A stretch of 64,000 nucleotides of DNA from Synergistaceae bacterium (GCA_017540085.1 JAFYBQ010000013.1:27675-91674), one strand, 5' to 3'. Counted from the first letter of the stretch, positions 1-8,208 are shown. Translations and numbers: made by a program. The notes: generated from the letters alone by a model not told the origin.

Positions 1-236
1 ATTCCAAAAATCTGAAGCGACGACTCCATAAGCTCATTCTGCTGCTTGACGAGCCACGAGCCTACAGCCATCTGAACTTTTGCCTGGCTCATTCCCATAG
101 AGGCTTCCGCTATGCTCATGGGATCGGCTCCGCTTTCGAGTACCTGCGCACTTGCGGCGTTGGCGGTGTTGAGTCCCTGCTGCATCATTGCGAGTCCGTT
201 CTGTCCGAGCGTGTCAAAACTCTTGAAGTTAATCAT
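1..236 (-). CDS. Small motility-type (YjfB-like) protein, 3' end cut by window edge
   Basis: The minus strand reads open from an ATG at 236 to the window edge (78 codons) with no stop. A strong ribosome site, GGAGGCG, lies just upstream. The peptide is alanine-, methionine- and glutamine-rich and predicted helical. Its second half (MSIAEASMGMSQAKVQMAVG) resembles the short YjfB-type putative motility proteins, which carry an alternating Met/Ala/Gln helix. The family call is by eye only and the C-terminus is missing. No membrane segment or catalytic motif is visible. It is divergent from the M15 peptidase gene and shares its upstream region. Confidence 0.5.
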   Translation of the reverse strand, partial: MINFKSFDTLGQNGLAMMQQGLNTANAASAQVLESGADPMSIAEASMGMSQAKVQMAVGSWLVKQQNELMESSLQIFG

Positions 237-270
237 GATTTGCGCCTCCCTCCGTTAATGTGATATGTGT

Positions 271-280
271 TAGTATACTA
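271..280. promoter_or_regulatory. Palindromic TAGTATACTA, possible divergent -10 element
   Basis: A perfect 10-bp palindrome lies between the divergent small gene (start 236) and the M15 peptidase gene (start 321). It contains TATACT on both strands and could serve as the -10 box in both directions. No convincing -35 box was seen. Confidence 0.35.
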
Positions 281-320
281 CGAGTGAACGAATTTTCCGG
301 CAAAAGGAGATTGATACCGA

Positions 321-1013
321 ATGAAATTTTCTGTCATTATTTTCGTCATGGCCTGCGCGATTCTTGGGACTGTGATTCCTCCCTGCCTCGCTGAAACTGA
401 AGACGGCTTCACAATTTCACCGATTGACCCGGCGACCTTCGCCCGCATGAAAGGCAAATCCTACAAGGACAACTGTCCCATTCCGCTTGAAGACCTGCGA
501 TATTTGCGCGTCCTGCACAAAGACCTCAACGGCCAAACGCACGAGGGTGAATTAGTCTGCAACGTGTATATAGCTTCTGATGTTCTCGAAATTTTCCGGG
601 GGCTTTACGAGGCAGGTTACCCTGTCGAAAAAGTCCGGCTTGTCGATGAGTATAACGCGGACGATGAGACATCAATGCGGGACAATAATTCGTCAAGTTT
701 CAACTTCCGTTTCATTTCGCACACGACAAGAATATCAAAGCACGGCTTAGGATTGGCGGTAGACATCAACACGCTGTATAATCCCTATGTCAAGACCGTA
801 AACGGAAAACTCATCATCGAACCGGCCACAGCTGGAGAATACACAGACAGGAGCAAATCTTTCCCCTACAAGATAGAGCGGGGCGATTTGTGCTACAAGC
901 TATTCACCGGGCGCGGATTTGAATGGGGCGGAGAATGGAAGACCGTCAAAGACTACCAGCACTTTGAAGTTTCCGATGAAGTCGCAAGAAAACTTTACCC
1001 GGATTACAGATAA
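321..1013 (+). CDS. Secreted M15-family peptidase (D-Ala-D-Ala carboxypeptidase-like)
   Basis: 230 aa. Residues 1-24 form a signal peptide (hydrophobic core, then CLAE), so the protein is exported and probably acts on peptidoglycan cross-links in the periplasm. Near residues 138-150 the motif SKHGLGLAVDIN supplies the H-x6-D zinc ligands typical of the M15B/C family. A second zinc ligand pair area, YQHFEV, lies near the C-terminus. Length fits M15 enzymes. The ATG is preceded by AAAGGAG 11 bases upstream. Whether it is a carboxypeptidase or an endopeptidase cannot be told. It stands alone, with the TM1266-like genes starting 19 bases after its stop. Confidence 0.85.
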   Translation: MKFSVIIFVMACAILGTVIPPCLAETEDGFTISPIDPATFARMKGKSYKDNCPIPLEDLRYLRVLHKDLNGQTHEGELVCNVYIASDVLEIFRGLYEAGYPVEKVRLVDEYNADDETSMRDNNSSSFNFRFISHTTRISKHGLGLAVDINTLYNPYVKTVNGKLIIEPATAGEYTDRSKSFPYKIERGDLCYKLFTGRGFEWGGEWKTVKDYQHFEVSDEVARKLYPDYR

Positions 1014-1032
1014 CACGAGGAGGAATCGCGCA

Positions 1033-1275
1033 ATGGAGACAAGAGTCGCAGTAATGAGCATAATCGTGGAGAACACAGAATCAATCGAGGCACTGAACAA
1101 TACGCTTCACGAGTACCGCCAGCACATAATAGGCCGTATGGGACTCCCGTACCACCAGAAGAATATCAACCTCATAAGCATAGCACTTGACGCACCGCAG
1201 GATGTGATTTCGGCACTGTCCGGGAAAATCGGCAATCTTGACGGGGTAAGCGTAACTATGGCTTTCTCGAAATAG
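1033..1275 (+). CDS. TM1266-like iron-only hydrogenase system putative regulator, copy 1
   Basis: 80 aa from the ATG at 1033, chosen because GAGGAGG lies directly upstream; a longer reading from 919 only overlaps the peptidase gene. The protein has the small ferredoxin-like fold signature of the TM1266 family: an N-terminal beta strand (VAVMSIIVE), a helix with HEYRQHIIGRMGLP, and a second strand (INLISIALDAP). In other anaerobes this family sits with the [FeFe]-hydrogenase maturases and is described as a putative regulator; its ligand is unknown. Here it precedes a paralogue and hydE, so the three are probably co-transcribed. Confidence 0.8.
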   Translation: METRVAVMSIIVENTESIEALNNTLHEYRQHIIGRMGLPYHQKNINLISIALDAPQDVISALSGKIGNLDGVSVTMAFSK

Positions 1276-1299
1276 CGAATTACGGAGGCTTTGCGGACT

Positions 1300-1560
1300 A
1301 TGGGAACAAAAATTTCTGTGATGAATATAGTTGTTGAAGACAGCAGCTCAGTTGAGTCCGTCAGCAATATTATTCATGATTACAGGCAGTATGTCATCGG
1401 GCGAATGGGACTGCCCTGCCGCGTGAAGGACATAATCATAATCAGCATTGCGCTTGAAGCACCGAAAAATATTGTCGCGGAAATTTCCAGCAAGATAGAC
1501 GAGATTAACGGCTCCGGCGTAAGAACGTATTATCTCGGAACGCTCAAGAAGCCGGAATGA
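1300..1560 (+). CDS. TM1266-like iron-only hydrogenase system putative regulator, copy 2
   Basis: 86 aa from the ATG at 1300, with GGAGG 11 bases upstream; a TTG at 1291 is too close to that site. It repeats the layout of the preceding gene: VMNIVVED, then HDYRQYVIGRMGLP, then IIIISIALEAP. Its C-terminus differs and ends in a short basic tail. The two copies are clear tandem paralogues, which suggests a heteromeric pair or divergent ligand specificity (inference). Its stop overlaps the hydE start (ATGA), implying translational coupling to the maturase. Confidence 0.8.
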   Translation: MGTKISVMNIVVEDSSSVESVSNIIHDYRQYVIGRMGLPCRVKDIIIISIALEAPKNIVAEISSKIDEINGSGVRTYYLGTLKKPE

Positions 1561-2645
1561 ATATCAATTCTCTTGCGCTCAAATTATCGGAAAATCATTC
1601 GCTGAGTGTTGATGAGTACGAACAGTTAATCGCCGGATTCAATGACGGAAACGCCGACACGTGCGAGCGGGGACACGAAAGTGTACAGCTTTTGCGTAAA
1701 CATGCCGTAAGAGTCCGGCGCGAATTTTACGGCAATGATGTCTACATACGCGGGCTAATCGAAATCAGCAACATTTGCCGGAATGATTGTTACTACTGCG
1801 GAATAAGACGGAGCAATTCACACTGCGAGCGTTACAGGCTGAGTCATGACGAGATTTTAGCGTGCGCTGATGAAGGTTACGGACTCGGCTTCAGGACGTT
1901 TGTTTTGCAGGGAGGCGAGGACTCATACTTCAGCGATGAGAGACTCGGCGGTATTGTTCGCGGCATAAAGTCAAAACATCCCGATTGCGCTGTAACTCTC
2001 TCGATTGGTGAAAGGAGTCATGACAGCTACAAGTTCCTGAAGGCTTGCGGAGCTGACAGATATTTATTGCGACATGAGACAGCGAACCCGGAGCATTACG
2101 CGAGACTTCACCCGGCTGAAATGTCGTACTCTCATAGAATGAACTGCTTGAAGAGTCTCCGGGAGTTAGGCTATCAAGTCGGCTGCGGCTTCATGGTTGG
2201 GAGTCCGTTTCAGACATCACGGAATCTTGCTGAGGATCTGAAATTCATTGAGACGTTCAGGCCGGAAATGTGCGGGATTGGGCCGTTCATACCGCATAAA
2301 GATACGCCGTTCAGGGATTGCCCCGCCGGGACTGTTGAGCAGACATGCTATCTTCTCTCAATCATCAGACTCATTCACCCTTCTGTTTTGCTTCCATCGA
2401 CAACAGCACTCGGAACTATTGACCCTTTAGGACGCGAGAAGGGCATAATGTCAGGTGCTAATGTGTTAATGCCGAATTTGTCGCCCGTCAGTGTGCGGAA
2501 AAAGTACGAGCTTTACGACAACAAAATATGCACTGGCGAGGAGTCAGCACAATGCCGGGAATGCCTCAGCAGGAGAATGCGGAAAATAGGGTATGAGATT
2601 GTTGTTGACAGGGGAGACATTGCCGGGCGCGGAATCAGCGCATAA
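1557..2645 (+). CDS. hydE: [FeFe]-hydrogenase H-cluster radical SAM maturase HydE
   Basis: 362 aa, close to the usual length of about 350. HydE is the radical SAM enzyme that works with HydG and HydF to build the diiron subcluster of [FeFe] hydrogenases. The radical SAM motif CRNDCYYC (CX3CX2C) is near residues 78-85. A C-terminal C-x7-C-x2-C (CTGEESAQCREC) matches the second, non-essential cluster site known from HydE. Motifs EISNICRN and FVLQGGED are typical. It overlaps the upstream TM1266-like gene by four bases. No hydG, hydF or hydrogenase gene lies in this window. Confidence 0.9.
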   Translation: MNINSLALKLSENHSLSVDEYEQLIAGFNDGNADTCERGHESVQLLRKHAVRVRREFYGNDVYIRGLIEISNICRNDCYYCGIRRSNSHCERYRLSHDEILACADEGYGLGFRTFVLQGGEDSYFSDERLGGIVRGIKSKHPDCAVTLSIGERSHDSYKFLKACGADRYLLRHETANPEHYARLHPAEMSYSHRMNCLKSLRELGYQVGCGFMVGSPFQTSRNLAEDLKFIETFRPEMCGIGPFIPHKDTPFRDCPAGTVEQTCYLLSIIRLIHPSVLLPSTTALGTIDPLGREKGIMSGANVLMPNLSPVSVRKKYELYDNKICTGEESAQCRECLSRRMRKIGYEIVVDRGDIAGRGISA

Positions 2646-2665
2646 AATTCCGCTCCTCACAATGA

Positions 2666-2671
2666 TATAAT
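2666..2671 (+). promoter_or_regulatory. Likely -10 box for rubrerythrin gene
   Basis: A consensus TATAAT lies 36 bases upstream of the rubrerythrin ATG, in the short gap after hydE. A clear -35 box is not evident. GAGGAGG sits just before the start codon. Confidence 0.5.
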
Positions 2672-2706
2672 GTGCGTTATCCACAAAAATTGAGGAGGTT
2701 AAAATC

Positions 2707-3246
2707 ATGGCGAACAAGTACGCGGGAACACAGACCGAGAAAAATCTTCAGGCGGCGTTTGCAGGGGAGTCGCAGGCGCGGAACAAGTACACCTATTTTG
2801 CGTCAGTCGCAAAGAAAGAGGGCTACGAGCAGATAGCGGCAATCTTCCTTCACACGGCAGACAACGAGAAGGAACACGCAAAAATGTGGTTCAAGGAGCT
2901 TGACGGGATCGGCGACACGTCAGCAAACCTCACAGCGGCGGCTGAGGGCGAGAACTACGAGTGGACAGACATGTACGAGGGCTTTGCGAAAACGGCAGAG
3001 GCTGAGGGCTTCAAGGCACTTGCGGCGAAATTCAGAATGGTTGCGGCAATCGAGAAACATCACGAGGAGAGATACCGCGCATTGCTGAAGAATGTTGAGG
3101 CACAGGAAGTATTTGCCCGGAGCGAGGTCAAAGTGTGGGAGTGCAGGAACTGCGGACATATCGTAGTCGGAACAAAAGCCCCGGAAATCTGCCCTGTTTG
3201 CGCCCATCCGAAAGCATATTTTGAGATTCACGGCGAAAACTACTAA
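2707..3246 (+). CDS. rbr: Rubrerythrin
   Basis: 179 aa. Rubrerythrin is a cytoplasmic non-haem diiron protein that reduces hydrogen peroxide in anaerobes, receiving electrons through rubredoxin. The N-terminal ferritin-like four-helix domain shows the iron-binding glutamate/histidine motifs ([30 protein letters not shown]). The C-terminal rubredoxin-like knuckle carries CRNCG and CPVC, four cysteines for one iron. Size and domain order match the classical family. It has its own TATAAT and ends in a strong terminator, so it is a single-gene unit for oxidative-stress defence. Confidence 0.95.
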   Translation: MANKYAGTQTEKNLQAAFAGESQARNKYTYFASVAKKEGYEQIAAIFLHTADNEKEHAKMWFKELDGIGDTSANLTAAAEGENYEWTDMYEGFAKTAEAEGFKALAAKFRMVAAIEKHHEERYRALLKNVEAQEVFARSEVKVWECRNCGHIVVGTKAPEICPVCAHPKAYFEIHGENY

Positions 3247-3259
3247 GCGTTAATTCAAG

Positions 3260-3295
3260 TCCTCCCCTGTGAGAAATTGCGGGGGAGGATTTTTT
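3260..3295 (+). terminator. Rho-independent terminator after rubrerythrin
   Basis: An 8-bp stem TCCTCCCC/GGGGAGGA with a 14-base loop is followed by a run of T. Confidence 0.85.
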
Positions 3296-3317
3296 CACAA
3301 AGAGAGGAGATATTATC

Positions 3318-3593
3318 ATGACGCTGAAAGAAGAAGCATACGCGATTATTGACAGGCTTCCCGAAAAAGTGATGGGAGATATTCTGCAAGTGCTGAAGAA
3401 GACGGACGAGAATCCGCGCACATGGGAGACACCTGAACAGGAGCAGGCAAGGAAAGCGAAAGAGCGTGAAGAAAGCATGGCGGCTTTTCGCTGGATGGAG
3501 GAAATGAAAAAGAAGAAGCCTCTGCTGATTCCTGAAAACTACGAAGAGGCATACGCGGACGCAATAGCAGAAAAATACGGTGTGGCGAAATGA
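3318..3593 (+). CDS. Putative antitoxin paired with PIN toxin
   Basis: 91 aa, highly charged. The N-terminus (EEAYAIIDRLPEKVMGDILQVLKK) resembles the short helical N-terminal segment of antitoxins of the DUF2281 type; the rest is Lys/Glu-rich helix that probably wraps the toxin. A good GAGAGGAGA ribosome site precedes the ATG. Its stop overlaps the start of the PIN gene (ATGATG), the usual arrangement of type II antitoxin-toxin pairs. The antitoxin role is inferred from this coupling and from size and charge, not from a diagnostic domain. Confidence 0.6.
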   Translation: MTLKEEAYAIIDRLPEKVMGDILQVLKKTDENPRTWETPEQEQARKAKEREESMAAFRWMEEMKKKKPLLIPENYEEAYADAIAEKYGVAK

Positions 3594-4015
3594 TGAAAGT
3601 ACTTGTTGACACAAACGTTATAATCACGTACCTGACAGAGCACGAAGATAAATATTCAGCAGAATCACGGCAGGTTATGGAAATGTGCGCGGCAAAAAAG
3701 ATTGAAGGCTACATTGCATTTCATTCGCTGTCTATAATCTGGTATTCTTCCGGGAGAATGAAGCAGCCTGAAGAAATCCGGCGTGAATGGCTTGACCGTG
3801 TGTGCAAGGTTCTCACGACAGCAAGCGCGGGACATGATTTAGTCGTTGAGGCAGTGCATGATACTGAGTTCCGCGACTTTGAGGACAACTTGCAGGCCAT
3901 ATGCGCCCAGAGCATTAACGCCGACTACATCATCACAGCAAACTTGAAGGACTACGAGAACAGCAGGGTTAAGGCGGTTACCCCGGAAGAGTTCGTGAAT
4001 ATCGCCGACAGGTGA
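3590..4015 (+). CDS. PIN-domain ribonuclease toxin (VapC-like)
   Basis: 141 aa PIN domain. Residues 6-12 (VDTNVII) provide the first acidic metal ligand. Around residues 99-103 the DFEDNLQA stretch and then INADYIITANLKDY give the further acidic cluster and the ITxNxxDF-like ending typical of VapC-type toxins. Such proteins cleave RNA, often tRNA, and are neutralised by the antitoxin encoded just upstream with a four-base overlap. All key acidic residues appear present, so the module may be functional. It is followed at once by the convergent M20 gene. Confidence 0.8.
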   Translation: MMKVLVDTNVIITYLTEHEDKYSAESRQVMEMCAAKKIEGYIAFHSLSIIWYSSGRMKQPEEIRREWLDRVCKVLTTASAGHDLVVEAVHDTEFRDFEDNLQAICAQSINADYIITANLKDYENSRVKAVTPEEFVNIADR

Positions 4016-4033
4016 GCCGCCCCCCTCAGAATC

Positions 4034-5284
4034 TCAGCTAAGGAAGTCTAACGCGCTCTGCACAAAGTAATCTATCCCGTAAGCAAAACAATTCTCATCA
4101 GGTGAAAATTTCGTGCTGTGGAGTTTCGGAGCGTCAGAAATCTTCACGCCCGCAGGAGTACACCCAAGCCACGCCATAAACGCAGGTCTCTCCCTCGCAA
4201 AGAACGCGAAATCCTCAGCCGCCAAATCAGGCTCATCAGCAATTATCACAAACTCAGGATATATTTTCCTCACAGCAGAAGCCGCAATCCCGGCCATGTC
4301 AGAGTCATTCACAAGCGGCGGATAACCCTTCACGTATTCCACATCACACGAACAGCCAAGCCCCTCCGCGATTCCTTTCGCAGTGCGCGTGATTAGCTCC
4401 GGCATCCGGGACTGCACAGAAGGATTCAGAGTCCGCACAGTGCCTTCAAGTTTCACATTGTCGGGAATAACGTTGTACCTGTAACCGCCGTGTATCGTCC
4501 CTATCGTCAAGACAGCAGAGTCCAGCGGCGAGACTGAGCGCGAGATTACCGCCTGCAATCCCGTAATCACATGAGCCGCCGCGACAATTGCGTCATTACC
4601 TTGATCCGGCCTCGAACCGTGAGCCGTCCGCCCGTGAACTGTGATATATACCCTGTCTGAAGCCGCCATACATGCCCCGGAGCGCACAGCAATTTTTCCC
4701 GTCCCGTAGACAGGCCACACATGAAGCGAAAATATCCCGTCAACCTCCGGCGAGTCTAATACCCCGTCCCGAATCATTCCCGGTGCGCCCCCGGTGGGAT
4801 TAAGTTCCTCTGACGGCTGAAAGATGAATTTCACGTTGCCCCGGATTTTGTCGCGCATTCCTGACAGGACGCAGGCAGCCCCTAACAGCATGGCCGTGTG
4901 CGTGTCGTGTCCGCAGGCGTGCATAACTCCCGGAAATTTTGAGGCATACTGGAGGCCCGTCTCTTCATTCAGGGGAAGAGCGTCCATATCAGCGCGGAGT
5001 CCTACAGTTTTTCCCGGCTTATTACCCTCCTGACCCCCCATAATCCCCCCTAATTTAGGGGGGACACGGCTTGCCGAGAGGGGTAACGACTCTCCCGCGC
5101 CTTTTCCCCGCAATAACCCTACAACGCCGAATCCCCCGACATTCTTCCGCACCTCAATGCCGAGTCCCTCAAGAACATTCGCCACAAGCCCGGCGGTTTT
5201 CTCCTCATGCTGTGATAATTCCGGGTGAGAATGTATTTCCCTCCTCCATGAAATCACCTGCGGCAAAAATTTTTCTGCGTACAA
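4034..5284 (-). CDS. M20D amidohydrolase (hippurate/N-acyl-amino-acid hydrolase family) with in-frame repeat insertion
   Basis: 416 aa zinc amidohydrolase that would release amino acids from N-acyl or N-acetyl derivatives. Motifs: HSHPELSQHE near residues 17-26, RADMDALP, then MHACGHDTHTAMLLG (metal ligands C/H/D), QPSEE and an SLHVWP segment before the dimerisation domain. The odd feature is about 28 residues (roughly AGESLPLS to EGNKP) placed between LLRGKG and GKTVGLRADMD. Family members join these directly. The extra DNA (5015-5098) is a G/C-rich palindromic repeat that keeps frame. Without it the length would be about 388, normal for the family. The substrate is not determinable. Confidence 0.85.
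   Translation of the reverse strand: MYAEKFLPQVISWRREIHSHPELSQHEEKTAGLVANVLEGLGIEVRKNVGGFGVVGLLRGKGAGESLPLSASRVPPKLGGIMGGQEGNKPGKTVGLRADMDALPLNEETGLQYASKFPGVMHACGHDTHTAMLLGAACVLSGMRDKIRGNVKFIFQPSEELNPTGGAPGMIRDGVLDSPEVDGIFSLHVWPVYGTGKIAVRSGACMAASDRVYITVHGRTAHGSRPDQGNDAIVAAAHVITGLQAVISRSVSPLDSAVLTIGTIHGGYRYNVIPDNVKLEGTVRTLNPSVQSRMPELITRTAKGIAEGLGCSCDVEYVKGYPPLVNDSDMAGIAASAVRKIYPEFVIIADEPDLAAEDFAFFARERPAFMAWLGCTPAGVKISDAPKLHSTKFSPDENCFAYGIDYFVQSALDFLS
5015..5098 (-). repeat. G/C-rich palindromic repeat inserted in the M20 gene
   Basis: 84 bp, exactly 28 codons. It contains a perfect 9-bp inverted repeat CCCCCCTAA/TTAGGGGGG at 5045-5063. It shares, in the same relative orientation, GTTACCCCTC (5078-5087, minus strand) and AGGGGGGATTA-N-GGGGGGT with the intergenic repeat at 39893-40053. 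It is therefore a member of a dispersed repeat family in this genome. Confidence 0.7.
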
Positions 5285-5361
5285 ATTTCATCACCTTCCG
5301 GGATTTTCTTGCGACAATGATATACTCTCAGCCGTAACTTTCACAGGGGGGATTTAACGAC

Positions 5362-6471
5362 ATGGAACAAAGAGAGAAACAAATAATCCGGGTCAGCATA
5401 ATCGGAATCATTGCGAATATATTTCTTGCGGGATTCAAATTTGCTGTGGGATTCTTTGCGCGTTCAGTTGCGATTATGGCGGACGCTGTGAACAATGCCA
5501 GCGATGTATTGTCGTCAGTAGTAACGATAATCGGCACGAAGCTTGCCGGGAAACCTGCGGACAAGGCGCACCCATTCGGACATGGCCGTGTAGAGTACAT
5601 TACGGCGGCTGTGATTTCGGGAATCATTCTTTACGCGGGAATAACTGCGCTTGTTGAGTCGGTCTCACGAATCATTAATCCTGTTGAGCCTGAGCACAGC
5701 GCGGTGAGTCTTGGTGTTGTTGCAGCTGGCGTAATCGTGAAAATAGTATTAGGGCGTTACGTGAAATCGCAGGGGGAAAAATTATCGTCCGACTCTCTGA
5801 AAAATTCGGGTGCTGACGCTCTCATGGACTCGGCTGTGTCATCAACGACTCTAATTGGTGCGCTTGCGTTTATGTTCGCGGGATTGAATCTTGAGGCGTG
5901 GCTCGGAGTGTTTATCTCAATCATGATAATCAAAGCGGCTGCTGATATGTTCATGGAGACGACAAGCAAAATTCTGGGCGAACGTGAAGACAGCGAATTG
6001 ACACGGGCAATAAAGGAGACAATCTGCGAAACTGAAGGCGTTTACGGTGCGTATGATTTGATTCTGACGAACTACGGCCCCGACAAGCTGATAGGCTCAG
6101 TACATATTGAGGTGCCTGACACATGGACGGCGGGGAAAATTGACGAGACAAGCCGGAAGATAATGCACAGAGTCGCAATGAAGAATCATATCGCGCTTGC
6201 GGCAATAGGTGTATATTCGCACAACACTACGGACAAGAGAGCCTCAGAGATTCGCGAGAATGTTACGAGGGCGGCCATGTCGCAGAAATATGTGTTGCAG
6301 GTTCACGGGTTCTATTTCAGCGCGGACGAAAAGACAATACGGTTTGATGTTGTTGCGGATTTCTCTGCGCCTGATGTTGAGGCTGTACACAAAGAAGTTA
6401 CTGACGCTGTGAAGAAGCTGTACCCGGAGTATAAATTAACGGTGCAGGTTGATTCGGATTTTTCGGACTAG
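5362..6471 (+). CDS. Cation diffusion facilitator (CDF) family metal transporter
   Basis: 369 aa. The N-terminal about 200 residues form six membrane helices; the remainder is a cytoplasmic ZT-dimer domain followed by a second similar extension (KYVLQVHGFYFS to the end), so the tail is longer than usual. CDF proteins export divalent metals by proton antiport. Site-A motifs: DAVNNASD in helix 2 and DALMDSAVSS in helix 5. The helix-2 position usually held by His in zinc transporters is Asn here (N-x3-D with D-x3-D), a pattern associated in the family with Mn or Fe rather than Zn. HPFGHGRVEY is the conserved loop. The next gene follows within 20 bases. Confidence 0.85.
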   Translation: MEQREKQIIRVSIIGIIANIFLAGFKFAVGFFARSVAIMADAVNNASDVLSSVVTIIGTKLAGKPADKAHPFGHGRVEYITAAVISGIILYAGITALVESVSRIINPVEPEHSAVSLGVVAAGVIVKIVLGRYVKSQGEKLSSDSLKNSGADALMDSAVSSTTLIGALAFMFAGLNLEAWLGVFISIMIIKAAADMFMETTSKILGEREDSELTRAIKETICETEGVYGAYDLILTNYGPDKLIGSVHIEVPDTWTAGKIDETSRKIMHRVAMKNHIALAAIGVYSHNTTDKRASEIRENVTRAAMSQKYVLQVHGFYFSADEKTIRFDVVADFSAPDVEAVHKEVTDAVKKLYPEYKLTVQVDSDFSD

Positions 6472-6487
6472 GGGAGGAGGAATAATT

Positions 6488-7312
6488 TTGCCGTACATAG
6501 CGATGAAGGACAACACGAAAATTTATTACGAGGAGCGCGGAGAAGGCGAGACAGTATTATTTTTGCACGGACTCAGCTCATCACACTTTGAGCTTCAGCC
6601 GTTCATGAAGAATTTTGAGGGCGAATATCATTGTGTCTGCTACGATCACCGGGGACATGCCGCTTCCGAACGTACCCACAAGCACATGAACATTCACACG
6701 CTAGGGCAGGACTTGCGCGAGATCGTCGAGTATCTGAATCTCCGGGACATTCACATAATCGGTCATTCGATGGGAGCGGCAACAATTTTCAGCTACGTGA
6801 ATCAATTCGGCTGTGAGAGGCTCAAGACAATAACGGCGGTTGACATGACTCCGTACATGCGTAATACGGTGTGGCAGGGCGGAATTGGCCAGGGGAAATG
6901 GACGGATGAAGACTTCATGACGGACATAGATATGATGTTTGACGACATTGGCGCGGCGAACTGGCGGATAATGACTCACTTGATGACCCCGGCAATGTCA
7001 GCGACCCCGAAAGAATATACGCCTGCAATGATGTCAATGTGCCGTGAAAATCTTGACCCGTTCACGGTTGCGGCCATGTGGTACTCGTTATTCCGCACAG
7101 ATCAGCGGGAAGCCGTCAGCAAAATCACAGTGCCATTTCTGTACCTCATGCCTGAAACGCCGCTTTACTCAATGACAACGGTTAATTTCTACCGCGAGAA
7201 CGTGAAGAATAAATTTGTGCTTGAGAATAATTTTCTCGGCACGACTCATTTATTGCTCATGGAGAAACCGAATGAGTCCGCCGAATGCGTGAAAAAATTT
7301 TTGAGGTCATAA
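6488..7312 (+). CDS. Alpha/beta hydrolase
   Basis: 274 aa from the TTG at 6488, chosen because GGGGAGGAGG lies 7 bases upstream; the longer reading from 6449 would overlap the CDF gene. Classical alpha/beta-hydrolase layout: oxyanion motif FLHGLSSSHFE, nucleophile elbow IIGHSMGAAT (Ser), acid in the strand before YLMPETPLY, and catalytic His in GTTHLLLMEKP. It is a cytoplasmic esterase or related enzyme; the substrate is unknown. It sits between the CDF transporter and a radical SAM gene that begins two bases after its stop, so the three are probably co-transcribed. Confidence 0.8.
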   Translation: MPYIAMKDNTKIYYEERGEGETVLFLHGLSSSHFELQPFMKNFEGEYHCVCYDHRGHAASERTHKHMNIHTLGQDLREIVEYLNLRDIHIIGHSMGAATIFSYVNQFGCERLKTITAVDMTPYMRNTVWQGGIGQGKWTDEDFMTDIDMMFDDIGAANWRIMTHLMTPAMSATPKEYTPAMMSMCRENLDPFTVAAMWYSLFRTDQREAVSKITVPFLYLMPETPLYSMTTVNFYRENVKNKFVLENNFLGTTHLLLMEKPNESAECVKKFLRS

Positions 7313-7313
7313 C

Positions 7314-8195
7314 ATGCACTACACGGAGCCTTTGTACAGGAGTCCCTACTGGCCTACGCTGCCATTGCTCGAAATCACACAGGGCTGTACGCACAACAAG
7401 TGCAAATTCTGCAATATGTACCGTGATGTTCAGTTCCGAATGTCCCCGCTTGAATGGGTTGAAGAAGACCTGAAAGAGATTGCCGAAAGATGGCCGAAAG
7501 CACAAACGCTTCAGATACTCAGCGCGAATCCTCTCGCTTTGACGTATGACAGGCTCGCGCCCCGTATCGAACTCATCCGCAAATATCTTCCCGGCCTCAA
7601 AGTGATGTATGCACAGACTAGAGTCTCAGACATCAGGAACAAGACAGTAAACGAACTCGCAAGCCTCCGCGAAATGGGACTCAGCGAAATATCATTAGGC
7701 ACTGAAAGCGGCGATGATTGGACACTCTCACGAATCAACAAGGGATATACTTCCTCCGACATTCTCGAACAGTGCGCCAAACTTGACGAGGCCGGGATAA
7801 AATACTGGATGTCGTTCCTTAACGGTGTTGCGGGAAAATCTCACAGCATACAGCACGCTGTGAACTCGGCGAAAATTTACAGCATGTGCCATCCCAAAGT
7901 GATTGGCACCGGGGGACTCGTGTTGTTCGACGGTACAGAGCTGAAAGAGGAAGCAGAGCGCGGAGAATTTGACCCTTGCACCGAGCGTGAATTGATGATT
8001 GAGCTTAGGACTTTTATCGAGAACCTTACGATTGACTTTGAGAGATTCATAACACATCATACAGTCTCAGCTAATCTCAACTGCCGTAACTTTCAGGCAA
8101 GCAAGCCCGAAATCCTCGCAGAGCTACAATACGCGATTGACAATACAGACCTTGACGAACTAGCCCGAAGCAGAGCCGCAAAGAAAAGACTGTAA
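7314..8195 (+). CDS. Radical SAM protein with CX4CX2C motif
   Basis: 293 aa. The N-terminus carries EITQGCTHNKCKFC, a radical SAM iron-sulfur motif with four residues between the first two cysteines (CX4CX2C) rather than the common CX3CX2C; this variant is known in some radical SAM subfamilies. Further typical elements are ISLGTESGDD (glycine-rich SAM contact) and a TIM-barrel-like pattern. It lacks an obvious second cluster domain. The reaction is unknown. It begins two bases after the hydrolase stop and ends in a terminator. Confidence 0.8.
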   Translation: MHYTEPLYRSPYWPTLPLLEITQGCTHNKCKFCNMYRDVQFRMSPLEWVEEDLKEIAERWPKAQTLQILSANPLALTYDRLAPRIELIRKYLPGLKVMYAQTRVSDIRNKTVNELASLREMGLSEISLGTESGDDWTLSRINKGYTSSDILEQCAKLDEAGIKYWMSFLNGVAGKSHSIQHAVNSAKIYSMCHPKVIGTGGLVLFDGTELKEEAERGEFDPCTERELMIELRTFIENLTIDFERFITHHTVSANLNCRNFQASKPEILAELQYAIDNTDLDELARSRAAKKRL

Positions 8196-8208
8196 TCCGC
8201 AAAATTTT

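Noticed and set aside
919..1032. Longer N-terminus for the first TM1266-like gene
   Set aside because: It overlaps the peptidase gene and ignores the GAGGAGG site in front of ATG 1033.
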